Of a stretch of DNA of 64,000 nucleotides, positions 26,411 through 34,912 are shown one piece after another. A model generated the notes under the pieces. The model was not told the origin of the DNA and made no database searches. It saw only the letters and a list, made by a program, of their open reading frames with translations. The first letter of the stretch is position 1. Each line of letters starts with the position of its first letter. The position numbers and the translations under genes were made by a program. The DNA is from Flavobacterium sp. SH_e (lineage in GTDB: Bacteria; Bacteroidota; Bacteroidia; Flavobacteriales; Flavobacteriaceae): NCBI RefSeq assembly GCF_025717045.1, contig NZ_JAOVZN010000001.1:310001-374000 (forward strand), read 5' to 3'.

Positions 26411-27086
26411 CTCCAAAATTGGCATCTGAAACCAATCTTCCTATTAAAACGACAGGATATAAAACGCCTGTGAGCACTTCAATCTGGACGAGAGAACGAG
26501 CCAAAGGATGAAGTGGCACGATCTCGCCAAAACCTGTTGAAGTAATACATACATAACTGAAATACATAAAACTAGCCTGATCGCTATTACTTTCAAATTT
26601 TGATTCTGATATCTGAAAAGATCCTTCAATATGTTCAAAAAGAAATAAATAAAGTGTTGACCAAAATTGCACTAAAAGCATATAGACTACTACCGACCCT
26701 ATAATTCGATAAATTGTTACAGGTCCTGGTTCTAATACTTTGGCTAAGACCAAAACAATCAAAAGAAGCATAATTGCTACTGAGAGAATAAGATCGGCAA
26801 ATAAAATAAAGACGTTATGATTTAAATAATTGATCCATTGTATGGCAAGAAACAGTACTGGAATTATGGAAATAATTAAAGCTTGTTTTCTATGTTTTGA
26901 TACGGCTATAATTCCTGCAAAGATGAATAGCATCCAGAAAATATTAACTGCAATCATAAAATGAGGATAACTGCCAAAAAAAGGAATAGCTATAAAATGC
27001 ATAATAAATAGCAGTATTAACATTCCGCTAAGCCCTTTTTCTTGGGTCCAAAAACGATACAAGAAGCGATCTTTTTTTATTATCAT
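26400..27086 (-). CDS. two-transmembrane-pore K+ channel-like protein
   Basis: A 228-residue membrane protein. Six hydrophobic stretches are visible. The last two flank a pore loop, ASFMYFSYVCITSTGFGEIVP, given here in parts: FSYVCITSTG then FGEIVP. This matches the K+ channel filter, with TGFGE in place of the usual TVGYGD. The 4-5 hydrophobic segments before the pore make it an Ion_trans_2-type channel without an obvious voltage sensor or cytoplasmic ligand domain. It would sit in the inner membrane. Ion selectivity cannot be taken for granted, given the altered filter. Confidence 0.75.
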   Translation of the reverse strand: MIIKKDRFLYRFWTQEKGLSGMLILLFIMHFIAIPFFGSYPHFMIAVNIFWMLFIFAGIIAVSKHRKQALIISIIPVLFLAIQWINYLNHNVFILFADLILSVAIMLLLIVLVLAKVLEPGPVTIYRIIGSVVVYMLLVQFWSTLYLFLFEHIEGSFQISESKFESNSDQASFMYFSYVCITSTGFGEIVPLHPLARSLVQIEVLTGVLYPVVLIGRLVSDANFGVKK

Positions 27087-27142
27087 AATAAAATCAATTT
27101 GTTAATTAAACAAGATGCGAACTACTTTTATAATCTATACAA

Positions 27143-28711
27143 TCAAATTGGTATTGGCTCTACTTCTACTCTTCCAATTGGCCTACGCCAAAGTTTGAAA
27201 AGCAGAATAATGAAAATGGGCAAAAAACAAATCGCCGACATGACGAGATAAATATCCTTATATGCTAATAATATAGCCGATTGAGAAGTTTGATTGGAAA
27301 GACTTTTTTCTGCTTTTTTCTGTGCCTCGGCATCAGACAATCCCATAAATAAAAAATTCCTTTTGTAGTTTTCCAACTGATTTTCTGCCATCTGATTTAC
27401 AGAAGATAGCTGCTGACTTAAGCCCGTTTTGTGATGGACATTTAGATTAGAAATAAATGTTCCTAAAATGGCTCCGCCTAATAACGATGCAAAAACTGCC
27501 TGCGCGATAATTCCCGTCATCATACGTGATGTACTCAAATCCTTTGGCACACCTTCGGAAATATAAAGTAGGGAAACAGGAAACAGAAATCCCATTCCTA
27601 ATCCTTTAAAAATAAGCGGAAGAAAAAAATCTGATGCATCGATACCTGGATAAAACCTAAAAAAGAGAACAATATGATACAATCCGTAGCAGGCAAAACC
27701 AATAACCCAAATCGTTGCCAGATAAATGCGTTTGTACAAAAGATAAGTTGAAAGCGGAATCGAAATACACAAACCAATTAATAATGAAAGATGAGTTACT
27801 GCTCCCAAAACTGAATCAAAACCTAAAATATTGGTCATATAACCTGTAATAACGCTTCCCGTTCCATTTATCACACCGATATAAAACATTAAAAATGCAC
27901 CCGCAATAACATTCTTAAACTTGTAAACATCAGGATTTATAAGCGGTTCAGCAGTAAATCGAACATGAAACAAATAAATTCCTGCCATAATAAATAGAAA
28001 TGCTGATGCAAGTGTTATTTTTGGATCGCTGAACCAATTTCTAGTCTGCCCTTCGGCACATAAAAAAAGAATGATGGCAAAAAATAAAATCATGATAATC
28101 CAGCCTCGCCAATCAAATTGAAATGGCGTTTTCATTGGAGCAACATCAGCTTTATAAAAATACCAAGCCAAAATTATACAGATCAAAAAATTGACATTCA
28201 AGAAATAAACTCCAAAAGTCCAATTATGAAAACTGACAAAATACGCTCCCAAATATTGGTATAAATGTTGGCTTCCTTTTTGAATAAACTGAAAAATACC
28301 ATACATCAGAGCCATATTAAAAGCTGGATTGTATTTTAATAAAATCGGTACCATTGATGCAAATATTCCGATAATCGAAACTATCGCCAAAAGCGATCTG
28401 CAAAGAACAAACCATGCAATCGTTGGCACAAAAAGTGATGCTGTATTGAACAACAAGGACAAAAATGAAACAGACAAAATCATTGTTCGCACTTTGATTT
28501 GTTTTCCCAATTTTAACCCTAAAGGAAGAAAAGCCAACATTGAAAAAATGGGAATATAAACCGCATAATTAAAAGCAGTCGTTGAAGGTCCAAAATGTCC
28601 TAATATCTGTGAGTTATCATAAGTTGTAACATTGAGTCCGTTAAAAAAAGGAATTGTCAGGATATACAATCCTGTAAGTGTAAAAACGCTTCCTTTTTTT
28701 CCTGCAAACAT
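27143..28711 (-). CDS. MFS efflux permease, DHA2/EmrB-like
   Basis: A 522-residue permease with about 14 membrane segments, the number expected for DHA2-family drug:H+ antiporters. FNYAVYIPIFSMLAFLPLG and GMGFLFPVSLLYISEG are typical conserved stretches. It is the third gene of a TolC-HlyD-MFS operon (4-bp gap after the adaptor gene), so it should form a tripartite pump from cytoplasm to outside. Substrate is unknown. There is no regulator gene next to the operon. Confidence 0.9.
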   Translation of the reverse strand: MFAGKKGSVFTLTGLYILTIPFFNGLNVTTYDNSQILGHFGPSTTAFNYAVYIPIFSMLAFLPLGLKLGKQIKVRTMILSVSFLSLLFNTASLFVPTIAWFVLCRSLLAIVSIIGIFASMVPILLKYNPAFNMALMYGIFQFIQKGSQHLYQYLGAYFVSFHNWTFGVYFLNVNFLICIILAWYFYKADVAPMKTPFQFDWRGWIIMILFFAIILFLCAEGQTRNWFSDPKITLASAFLFIMAGIYLFHVRFTAEPLINPDVYKFKNVIAGAFLMFYIGVINGTGSVITGYMTNILGFDSVLGAVTHLSLLIGLCISIPLSTYLLYKRIYLATIWVIGFACYGLYHIVLFFRFYPGIDASDFFLPLIFKGLGMGFLFPVSLLYISEGVPKDLSTSRMMTGIIAQAVFASLLGGAILGTFISNLNVHHKTGLSQQLSSVNQMAENQLENYKRNFLFMGLSDAEAQKKAEKSLSNQTSQSAILLAYKDIYLVMSAICFLPIFIILLFKLWRRPIGRVEVEPIPI

Positions 28712-28715
28712 CTTT

Positions 28716-29792
28716 TTATTTTTTTACTTCAACAGTTACATTCATTCCTGGTCTTACTTCATGCAGTTCTTTAGCTGGTGTTTCAAATTCAATTTTAACT
28801 GGAATTCTTTGTGTGATTTTCACAAAATTCCCAGTTGAATTATCAGGTTCAACCATGGAGAATTTAGCTCCAGTTGCTGGAGAAAATCCAACGACTTTTC
28901 CTTTAAATTCTTTTCCGTCCAATGCATCAATTGTAATGGTAACTTCTTGCCCTTGTTTTATTTTTTCTATTTGAGTTTCTTTAAAATTTGCCGAAACCCA
29001 TAATTTTTCATTCAGAACAATTGTTGCAATTGTTTGGTTTGCATTGATTAATTCTCCGATCGATAAATTTCTTTCGCCCACAAAACCATTACTGGGAGCT
29101 ATAATGTAAGTGTAAGACAATTGCAGTTTTGCAGCATCGAGATCAGCTTTCTTTCTCGCAACAGTTGCAGATGACGCTTCAAGATTAATATTGCTTTGTT
29201 TGGTTATAGAACTGCTGGCTTCCAATCCTTTTTGACCTGCTTTTACATAAGCTTCTTCCGATTTTAGTTTTGAAATAACCTGATCGTATTGATTTCGCGT
29301 TACAGCAGAATCAGCATACATATTTTTGAAACGCTGATAATCTTTTTGGGCTTTCTCCAAATTTGCCATATCCCCAGCCAATTTTTCTTTTCCCGAAGCT
29401 TGATTGGATGCCGAAGTAGTTATATTTTGCTGCAGCGAATGAAGATTTCCTTCGGCTATAGCCAAATCTGCTTCCGCCTGTTTGACTTTTATAATGTATT
29501 CTGAATCATCCAAAATAACCAGCGTATCTCCTTTATGAACAAACTGATTGGCTTCGAATTTGATTTCTTTAATGTGACCAGTTGCACGCGCCGCAACGTT
29601 ATTGATATACGCTTCAACCTGCGCATTATTGGTAGTTTCATAAGTGCTGAAATCAAAGAATAAACTTAAAATCCACAATCCTCCAGCAATTAAAAAAACA
29701 AAAGACAATACAGTCAGAATGCTGTTTCTCTTTTTTTCATTTTTCTGAATTACTTCATTTTGTGTATCTGCTTCGCTCATAACAAGATTCAT
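28716..29792 (-). CDS. HlyD/EmrA-family membrane fusion protein
   Basis: A 358-residue periplasmic adaptor with one N-terminal membrane anchor (ILTVLSFVFLIAGGLWILSLFF, about residues 24-45). It has a biotinyl-lipoyl-like region (AYINNVAARATGHIKEIK), an alpha-helical hairpin (about 100-205, long stretches of Lys/Glu/Ala heptads) and a beta-barrel domain (GFVGERNLSIGELINANQ). It links the inner-membrane permease to the TolC-like channel. The first ATG overlaps the TolC gene stop by 1 bp (TAATG), and a second ATG five codons on (MSEADTQ) is an equally good start. Confidence 0.92.
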   Translation of the reverse strand: MNLVMSEADTQNEVIQKNEKKRNSILTVLSFVFLIAGGLWILSLFFDFSTYETTNNAQVEAYINNVAARATGHIKEIKFEANQFVHKGDTLVILDDSEYIIKVKQAEADLAIAEGNLHSLQQNITTSASNQASGKEKLAGDMANLEKAQKDYQRFKNMYADSAVTRNQYDQVISKLKSEEAYVKAGQKGLEASSSITKQSNINLEASSATVARKKADLDAAKLQLSYTYIIAPSNGFVGERNLSIGELINANQTIATIVLNEKLWVSANFKETQIEKIKQGQEVTITIDALDGKEFKGKVVGFSPATGAKFSMVEPDNSTGNFVKITQRIPVKIEFETPAKELHEVRPGMNVTVEVKK

Positions 29793-31135
29793 TAAAGTTT
29801 TCCCATAGCATATTGAAGTGAATAATATTGAATGATTAAATCTAAATTGGCATTTACCAATGATATTCGAGAGTTATTCAGCTGTAATTCGGCATCTACA
29901 ATTTCGCTAATTAGCGCAAAATCATTATCGTAACGGCTTTTTACAATTTTATAATTGCTCATCGAAAGCTCAACATCTTTCTTGTAGGTTTTGATATTTT
30001 CTTTGCTTTCTGCATATCTAACGTAAGCATTTTTAACTTCTGTAGAAATCTGATCTTTAGTCACTTCTAAAGCAATATTACTTTTATCGATTTCCAGTTT
30101 ATCACCAGATATTCGATGTTTTAAATTATAAAAACTTGAAAGATCCCAGTTCAAAGAAAGTCCTGCAGCCCAATAATTTAGAATATTAACATAATTGGGC
30201 CATTGTGCTGGATACTCGGTATTTAGAATAAGATTTGCATTTAAGTTGGGTTTAAATCCGCTTTTGGTCAAACTTAATGATGATTCTGATAATTTGATTC
30301 TAACCTCTGCTCTTTTTATTTCTTCTCTGTTTTGAAAAGCTTCTTCTAAACTATCTTGAAGATTAATATTTTCTGTCGGAATCATACTTTCTACTACTTC
30401 AGGTTTCAGAATTGTATTCGTTGGAAAACCAATTAAAATATCCAGATAATTACTGATCAGTTGGATTGTATTGGTGCTCCTAAAAACTGAAACTTTAAAA
30501 TTAGATTGTTGCAATTCTGTTCTTAAAAGATCACTTTTTAGATTTTGACCATTATTGACACGAGATTTAAGCTGACTGATTCGAATATCTGTATTTATAA
30601 TATTTTGCTTTGTTACCTCGATTTGCCGATACAATTTCTCGAGTGTAAAATACTGTTCTGTAATGGCATTTTTTACGTCAGCTTCCGTCATTTTAACAGC
30701 CGATTCCTGCATTTGGGTAATTAATTCCTGCTGATTTATTCTGGTGTTGATTGCGTTTCCGCTATAAATTGGAAGTGTCGAAATAATATTGGCAAATGCC
30801 TGATGATTGTAATAATCGACCGTAACCTGACTTTCATAAAATCCATCATAAAGTTTTGGATCTCCAATATAATTGTATCCGCCATTTAAGCTCAATCTTG
30901 GCATTTTGGCAATTTTCGCCTGACTGACATTTTCATTGGCAATAGCCAAATCCGTATTTGCCAGTTTTAATTGCCGGTTATTTTTAATTCCTAATAAAAT
31001 TGCTTCGTCTAACCTTATTTTTTTTGCAGATGCAAGACTGCTGGTATCCTGCTGCGCAAAATTGAAATTACAGCAGCACAATAAGACAAGAGTCAAATGT
31101 TTTAAATTTAAAACTCTAAATTGCCAATAACACAT
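29792..31135 (-). CDS. TolC-family outer membrane efflux protein
   Basis: A 447-residue outer membrane factor. A signal sequence (ending CCCNFNFAQQ) is followed by the duplicated long helical hairpins of TolC proteins. Characteristic segments are AILLGIKNNRQLKLANTD, FANIISTLPIYSGN and VDAELQLNNSRISLVNANLD. As first gene of the operon it would give the exit duct for the HlyD/MFS pump. The only ATG is at 31135, and the first ten residues before the hydrophobic core suggest that a later TTG or GTG may be used. The gene lies after the terminator of the riboswitch operon, so it needs its own promoter, which I could not identify. Confidence 0.9.
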   Translation of the reverse strand: MCYWQFRVLNLKHLTLVLLCCCNFNFAQQDTSSLASAKKIRLDEAILLGIKNNRQLKLANTDLAIANENVSQAKIAKMPRLSLNGGYNYIGDPKLYDGFYESQVTVDYYNHQAFANIISTLPIYSGNAINTRINQQELITQMQESAVKMTEADVKNAITEQYFTLEKLYRQIEVTKQNIINTDIRISQLKSRVNNGQNLKSDLLRTELQQSNFKVSVFRSTNTIQLISNYLDILIGFPTNTILKPEVVESMIPTENINLQDSLEEAFQNREEIKRAEVRIKLSESSLSLTKSGFKPNLNANLILNTEYPAQWPNYVNILNYWAAGLSLNWDLSSFYNLKHRISGDKLEIDKSNIALEVTKDQISTEVKNAYVRYAESKENIKTYKKDVELSMSNYKIVKSRYDNDFALISEIVDAELQLNNSRISLVNANLDLIIQYYSLQYAMGKL

Positions 31136-31382
31136 CCGATTATATTGATTTAGTTTTTAATTTTTGGGAATTTGTAATCAATATTCTTCAACAAACCTTT
31201 CAGTAAAACTTGAAATCTTTATATAAAAAAGTCACGGCGTAAACTCTGAAATTGTTCTTTTACAATAATTATTTTGATATAAATTTAAACAATTATTAAT
31301 CAATATTTTAGAACACAAACACTCAAAATTGTTTCATTTTATAAATTGGAACAATTTTTAAGCTTTCAAGACTTATTTAAGC

Positions 31383-31422
31383 AAAAAAAAAATTGCAACA
31401 ATCAGATGATCATTGCAATTTT
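31383..31422 (-). terminator. terminator of the SAM-riboswitch operon
   Basis: On the minus strand, arms AAAATTGCAA and TTGCAATTTT are followed by a run of about nine T. It lies 38 bp past the cupin stop codon and separates that operon from the efflux operon. Confidence 0.85.
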
Positions 31423-31460
31423 AGAAAAAAAATCAAAATGTAGTTATCGGCGTATAATTC

Positions 31461-31934
31461 TTATTTTTCTGTTTTTGCATCCAATAAAACGGCCAATTGA
31501 ATGCAAGGCGAATCAGAACGATTGCTCCAAGCATGATTGGTTCCGCGTTGAATTACAATATCTCCAGCTTTCAGTAAAGTTTCTTCTTCATCGACAATCA
31601 AATAAATTTCTCCCGAAATGATAATGATATAATCTAAAGTATCTGTCTGATGCATTAAAGGATGCGGTTCTCCTTCTGGAGCTATCACACCTAAATCTTT
31701 ATCGGGCGGAATCTGGACATAACGAAAATAACTTCCATTTTTTGGTGTGTTTGGAAAAGCGGTATTTTCTATAATTTTTTCTTCAAATTTTGCTGGTGTC
31801 GAATCTGTTGACCAAATATCAGAAATAATTAATCCTGGAAAATGTTCTGATACATTGGTAACAATTTCATCTTGTTCTATAATTGATTTTCCGTTTCGTA
31901 AACCTGTTACGATTCTTCTCGGAATTGTTTTCAT
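31461..31934 (-). CDS. cupin domain protein
   Basis: A 157-residue protein with one cupin barrel in its C-terminal half. GEPHPLMHQTDTLDYIIIISG supplies the first motif, here without the full GX5HXH spacing but with His and Glu/Asp candidates, and PLKAGDIVIQ-like LLKAGDIVIQRGTNHAWSNRS supplies the second (G, P-replaced by G, H). The N-terminal 70 residues (RRIVTGLRNGKSIIEQDE) occur in related small cupins. A metal-dependent dioxygenase, isomerase or a binding protein are all possible. It is the last gene of a SAM-riboswitch-controlled operon, 59 bp behind the PLP enzyme gene, which suggests a sulfur-related substrate. Confidence 0.8.
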   Translation of the reverse strand: MKTIPRRIVTGLRNGKSIIEQDEIVTNVSEHFPGLIISDIWSTDSTPAKFEEKIIENTAFPNTPKNGSYFRYVQIPPDKDLGVIAPEGEPHPLMHQTDTLDYIIIISGEIYLIVDEEETLLKAGDIVIQRGTNHAWSNRSDSPCIQLAVLLDAKTEK

Positions 31935-31993
31935 GTTGTATGTGTTTGCATTATTTTTCTACCGAAGAGATATTCCTGCGGAATATTAGTTAC

Positions 31994-33472
31994 TTAATCT
32001 AACTTAAACCATTCGTTGACTTCTCTTTCGATATTATCTTTAATTTTCGGATTTTCAAATTCATTTGAAGCAGGATTATATTCGTAATCTTTTTTCCATT
32101 TTTTATAATTCAAGGCAACTTTTTCAATGGCATCACAGATATAAAAAAGCTCTTCATTGGTCATTATTGGATGCAATGACAAACGCACCCAGCCCGGTTT
32201 ATTGGTTTGGTTTTTCTGAAGTAATTCGTTTGTTATTGCTTTAGAACGTTTTTCATCAATATTGAACAAGTAATGCGCATAAGTACTCGCACACGACCAG
32301 CCGCCACGAACCTGAATTCCGAAACGATCGTTTAAAAGTCTTACGATTAAATTGTAATGAATATCTTCGATCACAAAAGAAACACAGCCAATTCGGTCGC
32401 TTTTTAAATCTCCCAAAAGAGATAAACCTTGAATTTTTTGCAATCTCGAAAAACAAATATCTAGAAGTTCTTTTTCTCTTTTGGCAATCTTATCAACGGT
32501 CATTTTTTCTTTTAATTCTAAAGCCAAAGCTGTTCGAATTACCTGAAGAAATCCTGGAGTTCCACCATCTTCCCTAACTTCTATTACATCGCTGTAACAA
32601 TAATTCCCTAATGGATTTGTCCATTTTACATTTCCGCCTCCTGGATTATCAGGAAAATCAGATTGATATAATTTTTCATCGAAAACCAAAACTCCGCAAG
32701 TTCCTGGTCCTCCCAAAAATTTATGTGGCGAAAAGAAAATAGCATCCAATTGCTGTTCTGGATCTTTTGGATGCATATCAATCTCTACATAAGGCGCAGA
32801 AGCTGCAAAATCGACAAAACATAAACCATCATTTTGATGCATAATTTTAGCTAATTCGTGATAAGGCGTAATAATTCCTGTAACATTAGAACAAGCTGTA
32901 AACGAACCTATTTTTATGCTTCTATCAGCATATTTTTTAATTTCCTGCGAAAGAGCTTTTGGATCTACTAAATTATTTTCGTCAGGAGAAAGAATCACTA
33001 CTTCAGCATTGGTTTCATACCAAGAAACTTGATTGGAATGATGCTCCATGTGTGTAATAAAAACTACAGGTCTATCCTTTTCATTTTCGTGATTTTTTCT
33101 TAAACCAATAATACGCTGTAGTTTTGATAACGCCGCTGTCATTCCTGTTCCTGTTGTAACCAAAACATCAGAACTTTTAGCGTTTACCGATTTTTTAATA
33201 ATTTCCCTTGAGTGCTGGTAAGCGTATGTAGAAGTTTTTCCTGTCTGACTTGAAAATGAATGCGTGTTGGCAATCATCGGACCAATTTTATTGAGCATTA
33301 TATCTTCAATCGGAACGTACAACCTTCCGCTGGCAACCCAATCTGCATAAACAAGATTTTGTTCTCCATAAACCGATTCAAAAATATGATCTATTCCTAC
33401 TGTGTTTTCTCTAAATTTAGAAAAGTAACATTCAGACTCTGTTGGTTTTGTTGTTGACTCAATAGCATTCAT
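31994..33472 (-). CDS. cysteine-desulfurase-like PLP enzyme (aminotransferase class V)
   Basis: A 492-residue fold type I PLP enzyme. The Schiff-base lysine is K251 in FFSPHKFLGGPG, preceded by DFAASAPY with the cofactor Asp. C394, in RGGWSCAST, falls where SufS/NifS-type enzymes carry their persulfide-forming cysteine (compare RxGxxC), so desulfurase or C-S lyase activity on cysteine or a related amino acid is plausible. It is about 80 residues longer than SufS and no SUF genes are nearby, which argues against a housekeeping Fe-S role. It is co-transcribed with a TlpA-like thioredoxin 52 bp upstream under a SAM-I riboswitch, and with a cupin downstream. Substrate unknown. Confidence 0.85.
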   Translation of the reverse strand: MNAIESTTKPTESECYFSKFRENTVGIDHIFESVYGEQNLVYADWVASGRLYVPIEDIMLNKIGPMIANTHSFSSQTGKTSTYAYQHSREIIKKSVNAKSSDVLVTTGTGMTAALSKLQRIIGLRKNHENEKDRPVVFITHMEHHSNQVSWYETNAEVVILSPDENNLVDPKALSQEIKKYADRSIKIGSFTACSNVTGIITPYHELAKIMHQNDGLCFVDFAASAPYVEIDMHPKDPEQQLDAIFFSPHKFLGGPGTCGVLVFDEKLYQSDFPDNPGGGNVKWTNPLGNYCYSDVIEVREDGGTPGFLQVIRTALALELKEKMTVDKIAKREKELLDICFSRLQKIQGLSLLGDLKSDRIGCVSFVIEDIHYNLIVRLLNDRFGIQVRGGWSCASTYAHYLFNIDEKRSKAITNELLQKNQTNKPGWVRLSLHPIMTNEELFYICDAIEKVALNYKKWKKDYEYNPASNEFENPKIKDNIEREVNEWFKLD

Positions 33473-33524
33473 TTCCTTATCATTTTTTTAATTAACTAAT
33501 ATTGTATTATTGGCTTTTTTGAAA

Positions 33525-34514
33525 TTAAATTTTATTCTCTAAAAGCGTTTTTAAAGTAGATTGCAATTCTTCTCCGTGAAGATTTTTTGCGACGATTATT
33601 CCTTTCGAATCCACTAAATAATTTGCAGGAATAGCTCTTACTCCATAAAGTTTGGCAACAGCACTATTCCAGAAAAGCAAATCAGAAACATGTGTCCATG
33701 TCAAGTTATCATCTTGAATTCCTTTAATCCAATTTTCTTTCTTTTTATCTAATGAAATTGCTACAATGTTGAATCCTTTATCATGAAATTCTTTGTACGC
33801 AGCAACGATATTTGGATTCTCTTTTCGGCAAGGACCGCACCAAGAAGCCCAAAAATCAACTAAAGTGTAGCCTTTTAAATTTTGGTAAAGACGAACTGGT
33901 TTTCCTTCAGGATCATTAGCAGTAAAATCAGGGGCTTTTTTACCAATCGCTAATCCGTCTAAAACGGTAACCAGTTCTTTAAGTTCTTTTACGTAAGTGG
34001 TACTTTGAAGGCTTTTGTCCAGTAAAGCAATATTTTGTGTAATCTGTTCTGGAGACAATCTATACGACCAGTTTCTGTATAAAACATAGGCAGAAACCAA
34101 AGAATTTGGATGTTCTGTAATGAATTTGCTGATTTCAACATCTTTGGTCTTTTTATAAGTTTCGAACAAATCTTGAGAAGCCGAACCTTCTACAACCGAA
34201 TTGCTGTAATATTTCTTTGGATTTAATTGAACCGTAATTGGTTTTTTTTCTAAGAAAATATACAGTGGAGAACTTGCTGTATTTACACTCAATCCGTATA
34301 ATTCTGGTGTTTTTACTTTTGTTTTAAAACTAAAATTTCCGTCTTTTACTTTTACCGAATCAATAGTTGTAAACATTTTATTGTGAAACTTTTGCAGATA
34401 AACGTATTGCGCCACAGTATCGACAACTGTTCCTTTTAATTGTAAATTACTTTCCTGCGCCTGAGTTTGAAAAGCTCCAAGAAACAAAGCAAAACCTAAT
34501 AGTATTTTTTTCAT
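33525..34514 (-). CDS. TlpA-like thioredoxin-fold protein with N-terminal DUF4369 domain
   Basis: A 329-residue exported protein. The frame opens at a TTG (34541), but ATG 34514 gives a normal signal peptide (MKKILLGFALFLGAFQTQAQ) and an A-rich ribosome-binding region. Residues about 22-120 form the DUF4369-type beta domain (LQLKGTVVDTVAQYVYLQKF). Residues about 190-329 form an AhpC/TlpA thioredoxin fold with active site WCGPC in FWASWCGPCRKENP and the cis-proline region RAIPANYLVD. It would reduce or exchange disulfides or thiols in the periplasm. It is the first full gene after the SAM-I riboswitch, tying it to sulfur amino acid supply. Confidence 0.88.
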   Translation of the reverse strand: MKKILLGFALFLGAFQTQAQESNLQLKGTVVDTVAQYVYLQKFHNKMFTTIDSVKVKDGNFSFKTKVKTPELYGLSVNTASSPLYIFLEKKPITVQLNPKKYYSNSVVEGSASQDLFETYKKTKDVEISKFITEHPNSLVSAYVLYRNWSYRLSPEQITQNIALLDKSLQSTTYVKELKELVTVLDGLAIGKKAPDFTANDPEGKPVRLYQNLKGYTLVDFWASWCGPCRKENPNIVAAYKEFHDKGFNIVAISLDKKKENWIKGIQDDNLTWTHVSDLLFWNSAVAKLYGVRAIPANYLVDSKGIIVAKNLHGEELQSTLKTLLENKI

Positions 34515-34615
34515 TTTATTTTTAGTTTTAAGATTAGACAAGAGAGTTTCGGGCCAATGCCAAAAAGCATTAGCGAATAAATTTTAAAAAAGAAGATTTA
34601 AGAGAAATTATGTTT

Positions 34616-34702
34616 TCACATTCGAAAAGTGACAAGACTATATTCTTCAAAAATTGAATTCAAAAGTTCGTAACCGGCGTATAATATCAAGTCTGCTTTC
34701 AT
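34616..34702 (-). CDS. 28-residue leader reading frame between riboswitch and tlpA-like gene
   Basis: A short frame from ATG 34702 to TGA 34616. It encodes a peptide starting MKADLILYAGYELL and ending EEYSLVTFRM, a plausible structured peptide with acidic and aromatic residues. It begins just after a T run that could terminate transcription, 59 bp past the riboswitch 3' end, and stops about 100 bp before the TlpA-like start codon. I do not recognise the peptide. It could be a leader peptide whose translation couples to the downstream genes, or chance. No strong ribosome-binding site is visible. Confidence 0.4.
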   Translation of the reverse strand: MKADLILYAGYELLNSIFEEYSLVTFRM

Positions 34703-34704
34703 TT

Positions 34705-34759
34705 AAAAAAAATAAAGATTTAACGTTGATGATCTTATTCAGATTTTGAGGAAATCTTT
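34705..34759 (-). promoter_or_regulatory. candidate riboswitch expression platform (terminator stem)
   Basis: On the minus strand, AAAGATTT (34752-34759) directly after the riboswitch closing stem can pair with AAATCTTT (34714-34721), followed by a run of eight T (34705-34712). A shorter competing hairpin, AGATTT-CCTCA-AAATCT, uses the same left arm. This gives two exclusive structures, as in a transcriptional switch. The stems are AT-rich and weak and the long loop lowers confidence. Confidence 0.45.
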
Positions 34760-34760
34760 T

Positions 34761-34855
34761 CTTATCTGTCCGTCTAACGGAAGGATTTAGCACCTTATTC
34801 GGCAACAGGTTGCTAAGACTTCATCGGGCCTATTCCCTCAGTCTTTCTGGATAAG
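34761..34855 (-). ncRNA. SAM-I riboswitch (S-box)
   Basis: Read on the minus strand this segment has the S-box layout: closing stem P1 CTTATC / GATAAG, then AGAAAGACTGAGGGA, AATAGGCCCGATGAAGTC, TTAGCAACCTG and AAGGTGCTAAATCCTTC. The GAGGGA...GGCCC, GATGAA, GCAACC and GGTGC..AA-TCC elements are the conserved core that binds S-adenosylmethionine and forms the kink-turn and pseudoknot. It lies 247 bp ahead of the TlpA-like start codon with a good promoter 26 bp upstream. High SAM should reduce expression of the downstream TlpA-like, PLP-enzyme and cupin genes. Confidence 0.95.
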
Positions 34856-34880
34856 TATCATTTTTAAATTTTCTGTGATA

Positions 34881-34912
34881 CAAATATATATTAATTCTAC
34901 CGAATTAGTCAA
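34881..34912 (-). promoter_or_regulatory. promoter of the SAM-riboswitch operon
   Basis: On the minus strand TATATTTG (34881-34888) matches the Bacteroidetes TAnnTTTG element, with TTG (34910-34912) 21 bp upstream as the -33 element. Transcription would begin about 20 nt before the riboswitch. Confidence 0.75.

Noticed and set aside
26444..26638. Minus-strand small frame (64 codons) within the K+ channel gene
   Set aside because: It is the channel gene in another frame.
31346..31621. Plus-strand 91-codon frame across the cupin terminator
   Set aside because: It runs through the terminator hairpin and into the cupin gene on the other strand.
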